64,000 nt of DNA from Porphyridium purpureum (taxonomy: Eukaryota > Rhodophyta > Bangiophyceae > Porphyridiales > Porphyridiaceae): contig VRMN01000002.1 in the NCBI GenBank assembly GCA_008690995.1, positions 434,001 to 498,000 of the forward strand. Reading direction: 5' to 3'. Shown here in pieces: positions 17,403-28,341 of the stretch (positions are counted from its first letter, which is position 1; each line of letters opens with the position of its first letter). Under the pieces are notes generated by a model, which saw only the letters and a program-made list of their open reading frames with translations, searched no databases and was not told where the DNA came from. The translations under genes and the position numbers were made by a program.

Positions 17403-20400
17403 ATGAACGGGCGTGCCGCATGGACCAGGCCCGCGGAGGCGACCGCTTCGCACCCGCTGGACCTTGAACGTGTGCAGAGCGTCCAAGAACTTGTGGGTGT
17501 TGAGCAAAGCATTACGGAAGTACTGCATGATCCAGCGCAGAGCTGGACAGGTCGTCTGCTGGTGGGAGACAATGCGGATGCTTTATTTCCGGCGGGTCGC
17601 GCGTCTGATGCCGCTTCATCGCGCGCGGATCCGGCTTTGCAGATGGGCGCAAGCATCACGCTAAACGATTTTGCGGCGTTCCTGTCCACGACTGGAAAGG
17701 CGTACGGGAGTCTGAAAGAGAAGCAACAAGAAGCCGCGGGCGGTCAAGGAGTCACGCGGAAGGCCATGCTGAGAAGGCATGCGGCGGTGGCTGTTTTTGA
17801 TGCGCAGAATTCCAGCCAGTTGCACGCCGCGGACGTGATTCCGCGACGGTACTTTGAGACCGACTTCAGCGTGCAGAGCTCAGAAGAGCTTCTTGAAGCT
17901 ACCTTGGGCGGCGCTCAAGCTAGCGCGTCAGGTGGCAGCGACGCCGAAGGATACGAAGGTCAGCTCGAAATTTTGAAATCTTACATGGCCATAGTGCAGC
18001 GCGAGCAGGAAAACCTGATTCTCGAGTACCGCTTTGATTTCAACCGTGCAGTCGAAAGCGCCCAAGCGATGCGACCACCACTCGATGATAGCACTGCGAC
18101 TTTGCAGAGTTTGCGCAGCCACACGAATGGCGTGGTTCGCGCTGTGCAGGAAGGTGCACTTCAAATGAACACGCTATGTCGGCGGCGGAACAATGCGCGC
18201 GCTCTTCTTGACGCGCTAGAGCAGATCAGTTTTGTGGTCTCAAGCATTCAGGAAATTGACGCCATGGTTCAAGTTTCAGATTACGGCGTTGCAATCACCA
18301 TGATTGATAATCTTCTGAATCTGATGGCGGAAGCGCCGTTCCGGCATATATCGATGCTTGGCGCGACGCGTGAACGTTTGAGTTCCTTGCGGCTAGACTT
18401 GGCCGGTCGTTTGAAACTGGACTTTGGCGCGTTGCTTCAGGAGCTTCTTTGCGAGTGCAGAGTGTCAGTCGCAGACGTTCAAGAATCCTTGTTTCCGGCG
18501 CTTGGATTGCTCCATGAGCTAGGTGTCCTGGACGAGATTTTGGAAGACTTTTCCGCGCGCCAAAAGCTCCAGTATGACAGGGATACTGGAGAACTCGTTG
18601 AGATGGTTTCCCAAGGTACACTTTCGACCAGTGATGTGAGCCGCAGAGTGAGCGTCGCTACGAAGCCGTGCAAGATATGGTTCAGTCTCGCGTGCTCCAT
18701 CCTATATGTGCTACGGCAGAGAAAGCAGCTCGGAGACGTGCAAATGAATGACCGGTTCGCGCGAGTTTCGGAATGTTTGTCTATATATGCTGATCACGTG
18801 AACCAGGGATTATGCAACATCATGACCTGCTTCTACATCAGCGTGATCGAACCACAACTGGATCAGAACAATTTGGATTCAGTTTCCACCTTTGCTTCGT
18901 TGCTAGAAGAGTGCTTACGCGCGGCGAATGAGTTCGAGGCTGTGGCGTCCCTTTCTCACGTGACCACGTATTCTACAAGCGGCGGCGTCCGAAGTACATG
19001 CAAAGATCTCTCGCGGAAGACTGTGGCCACCGTGCAGAAGCTGCGAATTGCAAAACTCAACAGTGTGGTGCAAGCCGAGCGCTGGACTGCAATCAAGGTT
19101 CCTTCGGTTTTTGAAACAAATCTTCAAGGAGCGCGAATTGGTGCCATCTTCAGACGGCGGGAAAGCACGAGCGCCGCCGCCGTCGATGTCGCAGAGACAG
19201 CGAAGCATGCGGAATCTTCAGCACAAAGCGCAACAAGAGCGCGCAGAGCATTTATTTCACTCGATGATTTTCCAAGCAGTCAGGACGACGGCGGTTCAAC
19301 TTTCTTTTCGCCCTCGATGTCACCTGATTGGGCCTTCAAGTCGGTGTATGACTCGAGCGTTTCGGCGACTGTTAACCCCTCGAATGAATCATTGCTGGCT
19401 GAAATCAAATTCGCATCTGAACGTTTTCGCTTGACGTCGAGTTGTGTGTTTTTGCTTGATACACTGTGTTTTTACTCCGAGCTCGATCGGTGCTTGGCAT
19501 CTGTATACTCTCTGCGAAGCGAGATTTTCCGACGCGCGCTCGACTTGGTCAGAAGCTTTAATGTGAGTGCGAGCCGCCAAGTGTTGGGTGCGAATGCCAT
19601 ACGGACCGCCCAGTTAAAGAACATTTCGGCTCGTCACTTGTGCATTACTGCGCGAAGCGTCTCGTTGGTTAGTGCTTTCATCCGCATCTTATGCACTACG
19701 ATTAATAATAGCGCAGCAGAAGCGGAATGGCTCAAGTCCTTTGACGTGGCAGGAGTGATCGAAGATCTTGCGCAGCACGAGTCAAAATTGCTCGACAAAA
19801 TGGCATCCGTGATGCAGGACCGTCTCAAGTATCACTGCGAAACTATGCGCGCGATGCCATGGGACAATGAGGCAAAGATGCGTGAGGAAGCCTTGCCATC
19901 TACGTACATGGTCCAATTGCTCCGTGAGACCTCGGTGCTACATCAAGTTATGCAAGACTGCTTGCCGAAGGCTCAAGTGCGTCGCGTTTTTCAGCGTGTA
20001 GAAGTGGCTTTTGGTGAGCGTCTAGGTGGGTGCTTTTCTGCCGTTTCCGAAGTGAAAGGAGACTGGGTGCGTCGCCGCCTGGAAGCTGATGTCAACATTC
20101 TCTATTTGAAGCTTCACACGCTCGACATGATGGACAATTCGTCGCCGGACCATGCGCTGAACCGTGTGCTTGTTATGAACGGTGCAAAATCCATGTTGGG
20201 CAGTTCCGCCAGCGTTAAGAGCGTCTCCGAAATCCACGTGAATGAGAGCGATGATCGCGGGGACACCGTGACGGAAGGCAACGAAGAGAGAAATTCAGAT
20301 AGCGCACAAGAGCCGGTTGTCACAGAAGGAGTCACGGGAGGCCTTGAAACGCAAAGCGCAACTCTGACTGTCTTGCCTACTTCTGATGCGGAAACAGAGG

Positions 20401-20633
20401 ATGAAAAGCAAGCTGCTTCTTCGCTCGCCAACCTTCACGCCGGTGAAAATGGCCTTGAACTTCCAGTGGAAACTTCCGCCGGTAGTCCACACGGCGCGCC
20501 TCACGAATTCAGCGTCTCGACACAGACCCTTGGAGGCGTGAGCAACAGCAGGCCTGCAGTCGGTTCGAATTTGTTCGAAGATAAAGCGCCCGGGGACCCT
20601 GTTCGAGAGACGAGAACGGACGAAAGCCAGTAA
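17403..20633 (+). CDS. VPS54: VPS54, GARP tethering-complex subunit
   Basis: 1076 residues, one exon. GARP tethers endosome-derived vesicles at the trans-Golgi; VPS54 is its subunit specific to that route. N-terminal 140 residues are variable; then 'IPRRYFETDFSV' opens the conserved N-terminal domain. A long helical region includes 'LCRRRNNARALLDALEQI' and 'VQVSDYGVAITMIDNLL', typical of the VPS54/VPS50 rod. Later 'LKNISARHLCITARSVSL' matches the conserved C-terminal block ('I.aKHLAL') shared by VPS54 and VPS50. The last 150 residues are acidic, Ser/Thr-rich and probably disordered. VPS50 (syndetin) is the main alternative; the N-terminal layout favours VPS54. Confidence 0.8.
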   Translation: MNGRAAWTRPAEATASHPLDLERVQSVQELVGVEQSITEVLHDPAQSWTGRLLVGDNADALFPAGRASDAASSRADPALQMGASITLNDFAAFLSTTGKAYGSLKEKQQEAAGGQGVTRKAMLRRHAAVAVFDAQNSSQLHAADVIPRRYFETDFSVQSSEELLEATLGGAQASASGGSDAEGYEGQLEILKSYMAIVQREQENLILEYRFDFNRAVESAQAMRPPLDDSTATLQSLRSHTNGVVRAVQEGALQMNTLCRRRNNARALLDALEQISFVVSSIQEIDAMVQVSDYGVAITMIDNLLNLMAEAPFRHISMLGATRERLSSLRLDLAGRLKLDFGALLQELLCECRVSVADVQESLFPALGLLHELGVLDEILEDFSARQKLQYDRDTGELVEMVSQGTLSTSDVSRRVSVATKPCKIWFSLACSILYVLRQRKQLGDVQMNDRFARVSECLSIYADHVNQGLCNIMTCFYISVIEPQLDQNNLDSVSTFASLLEECLRAANEFEAVASLSHVTTYSTSGGVRSTCKDLSRKTVATVQKLRIAKLNSVVQAERWTAIKVPSVFETNLQGARIGAIFRRRESTSAAAVDVAETAKHAESSAQSATRARRAFISLDDFPSSQDDGGSTFFSPSMSPDWAFKSVYDSSVSATVNPSNESLLAEIKFASERFRLTSSCVFLLDTLCFYSELDRCLASVYSLRSEIFRRALDLVRSFNVSASRQVLGANAIRTAQLKNISARHLCITARSVSLVSAFIRILCTTINNSAAEAEWLKSFDVAGVIEDLAQHESKLLDKMASVMQDRLKYHCETMRAMPWDNEAKMREEALPSTYMVQLLRETSVLHQVMQDCLPKAQVRRVFQRVEVAFGERLGGCFSAVSEVKGDWVRRRLEADVNILYLKLHTLDMMDNSSPDHALNRVLVMNGAKSMLGSSASVKSVSEIHVNESDDRGDTVTEGNEERNSDSAQEPVVTEGVTGGLETQSATLTVLPTSDAETEDEKQAASSLANLHAGENGLELPVETSAGSPHGAPHEFSVSTQTLGGVSNSRPAVGSNLFEDKAPGDPVRETRTDESQ

Positions 20634-23600
20634 TCATGAAGGCGAACGCCCTGGTCAAATGGTTATCGAGCATGAAGGGCGTGCGTGCGGCTCGGGCGAT
20701 GCCTCTCAACCCTCGCCTTTCAGCACCTACGAATCGGCTGCCGGAGTTCGGCCCGGCCACCGTGATGCAAATCGGCGGTACTGTAGAATGGAAGCTTGGC
20801 AAGGAGAAGTCCTCAATGCGAGGGCGAAAACTGCCGGAACGAGTCGTCAGAATATGCTGCCTCGCTACTCCTGAAAGCCAAGCTCGTGCCCGTATGAGGT
20901 TTTCGCGGGGGTCGTTGCATTATGATGATGAGCAGGAATGCGGAATAAATTTCTTGCCTGCTGCGAGACGCCACGTTCTATGAGCGCACAGCACCCAAGG
21001 CGGCGTGCCTTGATCTGAGCAGGCTTGTGCCGCTTTCATTGCTCAGCATTTTCGCTCTTCCATGGATAGAGGCCAGCTGTGGCAAGTGCATTGTATCTCA
21101 TTTGTGCACCCTGACAAGCGGCTGAATCACTCTTGGACGTCTGCTTTTCGCAAAATGGGATTGAATTTGATGCGAAGTCCGCTGCGGCTTCCGCTCGCGT
21201 TCGTGCTCATCCATGTTGCGCTCACGTAGATGCATGCTTGTCCGGAACAGACAGTCATTCCATATCAATGTATGGGTGGATAGTCGTGCGCTCCGGAAGT
21301 ATGTCTTTTGGACTACCATTCTTTGCCAATAGTTTTTGCTGAGGCGGATGTCCGTTTTGTGAAATCTGCAGATTTTGCCACTGGGTCTGGTGCATCTTTC
21401 CGATGCTACTCATAGGCCATGGCGTCAACATGTTCAACAAGAGGCAGGTGCTCTTCAATTTTGAAGACCAAACGGCTCGATTCTCGCCGCGAGCTTCCCT
21501 TTTAAACGAGGAACTTTGGCTCTTACACCATTCCGAGCGTCCTTGTGCGAAGTGGTGGCGGCGGCTGGTTCTGAGAAGCATACAGACGTTCCGGTCAACT
21601 GGCTACGTAGCGCGGCGGGAGTTCTGTCAGTATTCTCGGCAGAATGCCCCAGGTAGCACGCGTACGTCTGCGACAAGGTTCCTACTCTCTTCCTTATTCT
21701 CTGTCTGCAAATCCGGCACGATGCCGTCGTACAACGGAAAGAAAGAACGTAACCAATGCCGTGGAAGCCGTCTTGCATTCGCTTTGCAAACGTCCCACTC
21801 GAAGCTACAAATGCAGATTTGCAGTCAAGCGCTTCTTCCTGAATTAGAAAGTTGGACATGAACTCGCAGCGATAACGCACTTCGAGCGATATCGCCAGCC
21901 GAGAAAACCATGCGCTTGGCGATACGATGCCAAGCGCCACAATATAGGATGGACCGCTCGTCTCCACCGCATGCGAGGAACACCAAATGGCGCCGGCGTC
22001 ACGAGTCGAACACCGTATGCTTTTGTTCGTCTGTCGTCGCGACTTTCGTACATTCGCAAATGATGTTTGAAGCACCTCCAGATACGAGGCCTGGTCGAAC
22101 AAAAGCTTTCGTTTCTGCATTCGCGACGTAGATAGTGCGCTCGAGCAGCTCTGTACTCGAGACTTCAGCAAGAACCAAATCGCTGACGTGGTTGCCAGAA
22201 ACACCCACATGCAGCCTCACCAGCATCCGAAATCGCAGGACTGGCTCGTCTTGATGCGAGCTCTCTGCGAGCTTTCTGCGATGAAGTGCGGCCGCAGATT
22301 GCCCCAGTACCCTGCGTGTGGAGAAGAGGCTTTAATGGCTACCTACCATGCCTTCATTCCATCGCACAGGACCGTGAAAATATCAACTCGTATCAGATGC
22401 AGGCGTGTAGTGGTTGGAAAAGGGATGCGAAGCCCTCAGCGTTCAAGTTCTGCAGCGCTTTCCCACAAAGCATGCCCAGACAAACCAACGTCAATGTCAG
22501 TACGATGGTGCTGGGCGATATGCACAAGTATTTGAAAGCAACTCTCGACCTTGAATGACGCGACCGAACGGACTGTTACTTGAAGACCAAGCTGATAATC
22601 TGACCTGCGCGAAAACGGTTTCACAGGTTCACGGCACGGACGGGTTTAAATACCAGATAGACCGTTTTATGCCCCAACAGAACGAGTCAGCAAGTGGTCA
22701 CGCCTCAGACCTGGGAGAGGAGATCTGGCAGCCCGTTCGAGCCTGCTCGTCGGATTGTCGCGGCAGACCCCGAAAGGAACCACATATGCACCGCTGCGGA
22801 ACGCACTCCAGCACGAATGGACTCACTCGAGTCTGCAAGGCCTCAGAAAATAACGCACGATGGAATCCAGTGGAGCACGCGCCGCTTCTACCAAAAGACA
22901 GGCTACAGACCCCGCAAGACAGCCACGAAGCGGTGGAATGGCGGAGCGATTCCCACCAAATCCTTGAAGCGGTGCTTCTACCCGCTGATGACCAGCTCTG
23001 CAAAGCTGTGCAAAACATAAGCTCGCTAGTCGCTGTTCATTCTCGAGACCGATGTGAGCTTCTGCAGCGCTCAGCGGTTCAAATACCCGCGATGGGAAAT
23101 TCTGCACCAGCCGCCAGGATGCGTATGACGAGGCGGCGTCTGAATCCACATCATGAAGCCCAAAATAAGCTGAACGCCTGTGAATGCACCTGTTTTTGCC
23201 CGCCGAAACGATGAAATCCGGCGGTCACCACATCAGGTTCGCGCAAGAAAACGGGTCCACGGGCCCCAACGTTGGACCACGATGAGTGCCTCGCGTCCTC
23301 GCTAGCCAGTTGCTTTGACGCCCATTCGAAGGGTGCAGAAGACCTCGAAACTGGACAAGGCCTCTGAGGAGCTCCGGCTGCGTCAAAACAGTGCGTTGCG
23401 TCGTAGAATCTGGTAGAGGACCTTTGTGAGCTTCAAACAAAATGCCACGCATGTTTCTGGAATTCGTAAGAGACAAAGAGAGAGAGGCAGTCGCCAGTGG
23501 CGTTCTTGCGAAGCACCATACTGGACGATGAGGCCGAGCTACGAGCTACGAACCCCAAAAAACTGAAAGCCATCGGCTGCTGATCTGCAGAGGCCACACC

Positions 23601-23740
23601 ACCCGGAGTCCTCTTCTACTCCATCACCCCTCCGCATTTCCGAAACACACCGCGCACCGAAAGCGCCACCACCACCACCACCACCTACCGAACCGTACCC
23701 CCACTCTACCTCCAACTGAACCACGCGTTCTGACACTGTA
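20634..23740. other. Unresolved 3.1-kb stretch without a clear gene
   Basis: The longest part of the window without a confident gene. Many frames of 60-250 codons overlap on both strands and none has a known domain. Protein-like pieces sit mainly on the minus strand and change frame repeatedly (separate entry). The plus-strand frame 22555-23214 is 219 codons long but has an unusual His/Arg/Ser-rich composition and lies opposite the better minus-strand pieces. Confidence 0.4.
21455..23476 (-). pseudogene. Possible intron-rich or decayed minus-strand gene
   Basis: Successive minus-strand pieces look like protein but lie in different frames: around 23270-23330 ('LREPDVVTAGFHRFGG'), 22960-23090 ('LASLCFAQLCRAG'), 22436-22560 ('VESCFQILVHIAQHH', HEAT-repeat-like), 21999-22226 ('SGGASNIICECTKVA') and 21455-22210 ('MWVFLATTSAIWFLL'). 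Stops lie between most of them. Either introns that I cannot place by eye join them, or the gene is decaying. The helical style of some pieces recalls HEAT-repeat proteins, but this is only an impression. Confidence 0.3.
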
Positions 23741-24623
23741 AGGCGTCAAGGTTCAGTGCGTGCGTGTGTGCGTGTGCGTTTTGTCCTTTTCTCGTCTGTG
23801 TTTCCTCCGAGCTGTCTGTCGGTTTGTGTGTGTGTGTGTGTGAATCTACCGCATTTACATACAAACCGCGCTGCTTTATGTATAGATCCACCCGCCCTTC
23901 ATGCCCCGACAGAAAAAGGAAAAAAGGAAAAAACCCGTTACGTACGTGTCGTGTGTGTGTGTGTATGTTTTGTCTAGTCCTTTGGTTGTGTTTGTTTGTT
24001 CGTGCCGCGTTGCGGTTGGCGGCTGGCTCGGACGCGCGACAAGGAAATCAGCGCACGCGCGTGTTTTACTAGCACAGAGAGAGACGCAATGACCACTTTG
24101 GACAACGACGTACAGTGCGCGTGTGCGTGTGCGTTTGTGTGTTTTGGGTGTTTTGAGTTGTTTTGAGTTGTTTGTTTCTGTCTTGTGCTTGACGGGTTAT
24201 CGGTTGTTTGGGGGTGTTTTTGGGTGTTTTGTGTTTGTTAGCGATGGTTGGGTGGCATAGTGGGTAAGAAGGATGAAGGGTGTGTGTAGTCAGTCGTGGT
24301 GTGTTTGGGGTGCATGGGGGAGAGAGAGACAGAGAGAGAAGGGAGGTGGGTTGGGTGGGTGGGGACGGACGCGGTGTCCGAGGGAGGAGGGGTGAGTGTC
24401 TTGATTGGTGGGGAGCGGGTGGCTGCGGGAGCGATCGTGGACGGGGGGAAGCAGCGCTGTGCGAGGGTGGTGGCGCGGGTGTGGGGGAGGTTGGCGGGTG
24501 TTGACGGCGGGGGGGTGGTGGTGTCAGCTTGCGATTGGGTCGCAGTGGACAGACACCGAGTGTGGCGCGGCACGGAGATCGGGGGCGAGGGAGAGGCGGC
24601 GGTAGCATACGCGCGGCGCAGAG
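23741..24623 (+). promoter_or_regulatory. GT-rich leader region of the large repeat protein gene
   Basis: No gene. GT/TG-rich on the plus strand throughout, with a GT run at 23825-23842 and T/G-rich DNA at 24118-24240. It has one GTACAGT motif (24110-24116), about 510 bases before the ATG at 24624. The last 300 bases are G-rich (GGGTGG and GGGAGG steps), like the stretch before the MBOAT start. Confidence 0.4.
23825..23842. repeat. GT microsatellite
   Basis: Uninterrupted GT dinucleotide run in non-coding DNA. Confidence 0.9.
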
Positions 24624-27600
24624 ATGGCGTCCAGAATTAAGAGCGGGCCGCTCTCCCCGAGAATGTCCCGCAAGCTCACCACCGAGCAGCAGCAGGAAGG
24701 CGACGGCGGCTCGGTGAAAAGGCGCGTGACAAACTTGGACGACAAGAAGGTGTATCATGTGAACGAGACTGACGAAATGAGCATTCCTGGAGTCAAGTCC
24801 CCGAAGAAGGTCAACGTGAGGCAGTCCATGAACCTCGGCGCGTTGCCATCCGTGTCGAATTTGATGGTGGAGGACGAGGACACCATTCAGCACCGAGCAA
24901 AGGGCGACGCGGTGTCCCCCAAAAGGATGAACAAGCCAGGAGTGGGACCGTCTCCAATTGATGACCTGGGCTCCGGCTCTCCGACCCTGGCCAAGAGCGG
25001 TACGCTGTCCGCGACAAGCTCGCCAAAACGAAGAACAAACGTCGATGACAAGAAGGTTTTTTCGGTTTCGGAAATGCCTGAAACGAGCCTGCCCGGCGTA
25101 AGTTCGCCGCGAACGATGGCAAAGAAGGCGCAGATGAATAACCTCGCGGCGGCGCCTTCCCTGTCGAACATTCATGTTGAAGACGCGGATCACACACAGA
25201 ACCTCATGAAGGAGAAGGGAGAGACAATTCGCAGTCGTCCGCTATCGCCCGCGGGCAGCCAGACGCAAGTGTCGCCGCAGGCGTCGCCGCCAGCGTCCCC
25301 GTCGACAACGTCTCCGAGGCGAAGAACGAACGTGGACGACAAGAGAGTCTTCAAGGTCACAGACATGCCCGAGACAAGCATGCCTGGCGTGAGATCTCCG
25401 CGAAGCCTCGCTAAGAAGTCGCAGATGACCGGACTTGCAGCCGCACCGTCCTTGTCCAACATTCACCTGGAAGATGCCGATCACACACATTCGACCATGA
25501 TCGCAAAGGGCGAAACGCTTCCGTCGTTGCCGCAAAAGCGCAGCAGTCAGCTGTCCGGGGTGGATCGTTTGCCCAAGGAGGGCGAGGAATCAGACCCGAA
25601 TGTGCAGCGCAACGCATACGGGTTGGTCGTGGATCGCGAGGTGTTGTTGAAAGAAGTGGGAGGGCTGAAAAAGCTTTCCGAGTTGCCCGAATATGAGCTC
25701 CTGAAGTCGGGGAAGCTTTCTATGAGGTTGCCGCAGCAGCATATGCCGCCTCCGGCAGCATCGCGCAGCCCGCGTGGATCGCGCAGAGGCCCACAACCGG
25801 ATGAATCCGAGCTACAGAGAAAGTTACGCGAGGAAATCGGCACGGTACGAATGAATGAAACCCCCGAAGCGCAGCTCCGAGCCATGGGCGTCAAGGTGAA
25901 CATTCCAGGGAAAAAGCCGGCTGGCGCATCGCAGACGAATCGCAATCGTCTTTCGGCCAAGTATTTACCCGGCGTGGACGGCAGCCGAGACGCTGGCATG
26001 GACCGGTCGCGTCAGCCGGCGCTGACCGCGGAGGAAATGAAGCGCAAGGCGATCGAGCAAGAAATCGGAGGCTCAAAGCGTCTGAAAGATATGCCAGAAT
26101 TCCAGGTTCTCGCCAACATGGGGGTTGCGGTGCATAAGCCTGGCTACAAGGCACCTCCTGGGCATCGTATGATGATGGACGGTACAATAGAGAAGGACAA
26201 GGCTTCTGCACCCACAAACCTCGTGAAACTGGATGAGAATGGACTCCCTCTGGACACCGGTGCGAAGGACTCTGATGTAGGAACGCTTTTGTCTCAGAAC
26301 CTGAATGACCGACAGCGTGCGAACATTGCGGTGGCCCATGCCGTGATCGGTGTGAAGAATGATAATGCATGGAACCAGCAGCAGAAGAACAAGAAGGCCA
26401 CACTGAATGAATACCTCAAGACGTACGAAGAGTACGACTTGGGCGTGTTCCCGCAGATGAACGAGGAAGAGCTGGCCATGTTCCTGAAACTTATCCGAGC
26501 GGATATGGTGCCCAGCGGTGCGTCATCCACCATGCGTCCGGACCCGCACGCCATGACGGCCGGCGAGAAGGACCGCGACATTGATGAAGTCTTGCGAGGA
26601 ATGCAAACGAACAACTACTTTATGGGCACGGGGACTGCCGCAAACATTGGCAGTCTGATGGCCAACAAATATGTGCTCAAGGAGCCTGTGCTCATTCCAG
26701 CGCCGTATGGAGAGAAGTGGTCGATGGACGTGTTTGCGCTGCCGCATAACGCGTTGAAGCGCGAGCTGCTTGATCTGTACAAGATTCTCGGGTCGCTGCA
26801 GCGCCGTATGATTGATTTGCGGCACTCTGATATTGACGATTTCTACAACTGGTGGGAGGTGTTTGAGGCATTTATTCTGGACTATTTTGATATGGAAGAG
26901 AAGATTGTGTTTCCGTGGATCCAGTCGAGAATTCCGCTCGGCAAGACCAAATTCAGTCAGACTCAGCGCTCGATTCTGAAGGGCCGACTTTCGAAGCTCA
27001 TGCATGATGTCGATGAATGTGAGTACAAATTTTCCTATCTTCCCGCGGGTGAGGTCCTTCCGCGCCTGTTGCAGTGCATGGACAAGTTCAGTCCGCGCCT
27101 GCTGGAGTATCTGGGTGAGCAAGAGCGGCGGCTTCCGCGCGCCTTGGACAAGAAATTTGCGGCCGCGGACAAGGCCGTTTTGGACCAGAAACTGATGGAT
27201 TACATGATGCAGGCCAAATACACAAATGAGTTGGTCACGATCATGACGAGGTGGCTAAATGATGCTCAGCTGAAGGAGTGGAAGCGCACAAATCTGAAGG
27301 GTACTGCTCGTCTCAGTTACACCATGTGGAAGAACTCCCTATACAAGAACCACGTGTCGATTGTGACCGAGATGATCCAGAGGAACAGGGACTTTGTACT
27401 ACCAGGTGATCGACCGGAGAACAGGGCACTCAAGGCGCAGGCTGAAGAGCAACTCAGACTTGACGGCGATGACGAGCTTGGCCTTCCGATTGCAAAGCCC
27501 GGTGTACCCCAGTTTTCCCCCATCCATGGCAAATTTGGCGACAATCCAGATGATGCTGAGGACATGACTGAGCAGCAGAAGGCTGAGCGCGGTATCCGGG

Positions 27601-27908
27601 ATCCCGATAGTGGCGAAGAGGATGCTGGACCGGTTACAACTGACGCAGGTATCGCTGCCAAAGACGCGTCTGGTACTGACGGAGGCGAAGCAGCGTCAGC
27701 GGCAAGCGTCCCTCCAAAGGCTGCAAGTCCAGGACAGGCTACTCAACCAAAACCAGCCCCGGCGGCGGTTCCAGAGGCAGTCCCAACGGCAGGAAGTCCA
27801 AAAGTAGTCGCCGCTGACGAACCCGCACCCGAGGAATTCGTCGACGCTGAAGGTCCGACGGCGCTTGCGAGTGCGCTCGCGGCATCGATGCACGCACCAG
27901 AAGAGTAG
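24624..27908 (+). CDS. Large repeat protein with degenerate hemerythrin-like domain (family member 2)
   Basis: 1094 residues from the ATG at 24624 (GAGATGGC context), one exon. The first 310 residues hold three tandem repeats of about 75-100 residues, each with a basic 'RRTNVDDKKVF' type start, 'MPETSLPGV.SPR', 'LAAAPSLSNI' and 'EDADHT'. About three shorter repeats follow around 340-510 ('E.GG.K.L.ELPE', 'EIGTVRMNETPE', 'EIGGSKRLKDMPE'). Residues about 690-930 are helical and match the C-terminal domain of the gene at 4107-5648: 'HNALKRELLDLYKIL', 'FYNWWEVFEAF', 'EEKIVFPWI', 'LGEQERRLPRAL'. This resembles a hemerythrin HHE four-helix domain; one first-helix His remains but the later His ligands are replaced. 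The last 160 residues are Ala/Pro/Glu-rich. The many SP and TSP sites in the repeats suggest phosphorylation. Function is unknown. Confidence 0.85.
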   Translation: MASRIKSGPLSPRMSRKLTTEQQQEGDGGSVKRRVTNLDDKKVYHVNETDEMSIPGVKSPKKVNVRQSMNLGALPSVSNLMVEDEDTIQHRAKGDAVSPKRMNKPGVGPSPIDDLGSGSPTLAKSGTLSATSSPKRRTNVDDKKVFSVSEMPETSLPGVSSPRTMAKKAQMNNLAAAPSLSNIHVEDADHTQNLMKEKGETIRSRPLSPAGSQTQVSPQASPPASPSTTSPRRRTNVDDKRVFKVTDMPETSMPGVRSPRSLAKKSQMTGLAAAPSLSNIHLEDADHTHSTMIAKGETLPSLPQKRSSQLSGVDRLPKEGEESDPNVQRNAYGLVVDREVLLKEVGGLKKLSELPEYELLKSGKLSMRLPQQHMPPPAASRSPRGSRRGPQPDESELQRKLREEIGTVRMNETPEAQLRAMGVKVNIPGKKPAGASQTNRNRLSAKYLPGVDGSRDAGMDRSRQPALTAEEMKRKAIEQEIGGSKRLKDMPEFQVLANMGVAVHKPGYKAPPGHRMMMDGTIEKDKASAPTNLVKLDENGLPLDTGAKDSDVGTLLSQNLNDRQRANIAVAHAVIGVKNDNAWNQQQKNKKATLNEYLKTYEEYDLGVFPQMNEEELAMFLKLIRADMVPSGASSTMRPDPHAMTAGEKDRDIDEVLRGMQTNNYFMGTGTAANIGSLMANKYVLKEPVLIPAPYGEKWSMDVFALPHNALKRELLDLYKILGSLQRRMIDLRHSDIDDFYNWWEVFEAFILDYFDMEEKIVFPWIQSRIPLGKTKFSQTQRSILKGRLSKLMHDVDECEYKFSYLPAGEVLPRLLQCMDKFSPRLLEYLGEQERRLPRALDKKFAAADKAVLDQKLMDYMMQAKYTNELVTIMTRWLNDAQLKEWKRTNLKGTARLSYTMWKNSLYKNHVSIVTEMIQRNRDFVLPGDRPENRALKAQAEEQLRLDGDDELGLPIAKPGVPQFSPIHGKFGDNPDDAEDMTEQQKAERGIRDPDSGEEDAGPVTTDAGIAAKDASGTDGGEAASAASVPPKAASPGQATQPKPAPAAVPEAVPTAGSPKVVAADEPAPEEFVDAEGPTALASALAASMHAPEE

Positions 27909-28341
27909 AAGAGATTGTGACTAAATTGACCCTCTGGAATGTAATTTGCCTTTTCCCTGTCGATGTAGGCGGGCGAGATTTAAAGTTGGAAAGGGCTCCG
28001 AGCCATTTCGAGTTCTGAATGCACACGTCTAGAAGCGAATCGCTAAGTACGCGCGGATACGGAGAAATCTTCTCCGACTTCTTGCGGCACCTGCTCTCAA
28101 CGAGGCAACGCACCGTTCGGGCTGTGTACTCATGGTAGCGTAGCTCAATACTCGGGAAATAAAAAGAAGAAAAATCAAGTGTTTTCATTTCCCCCTGTCC
28201 ACATTTCAGCATGTTCTCGCCCGCAGCACCGCAGACGAACATGCCCAGACCGTCTCAGAAGCACGAGCATAGACGGCACTCTTGCCGTCCAACGGGATTG
28301 GGCTACCTTTGAAAGTATGTTCGATCGCACGTGTATCACTC
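27909..28341. other. Convergent 3' region
   Basis: Between the ends of the large repeat gene and the Qri7 gene. Short A/T-richer parts and no frame worth naming. Confidence 0.4.

Noticed and set aside
22555-23214. 219-codon plus-strand frame in the unresolved 3-kb stretch
   Set aside because: Unusual composition with no hydrophobic core pattern; the opposite strand holds more protein-like pieces. Not listed as a gene.
24069-25193. Minus-strand frame of 374 codons with His/Pro/Thr-rich repeats
   Set aside because: It is the reverse of GT-rich leader DNA and of the repeat-coding start of the large gene; composition follows the repeats, not a protein.
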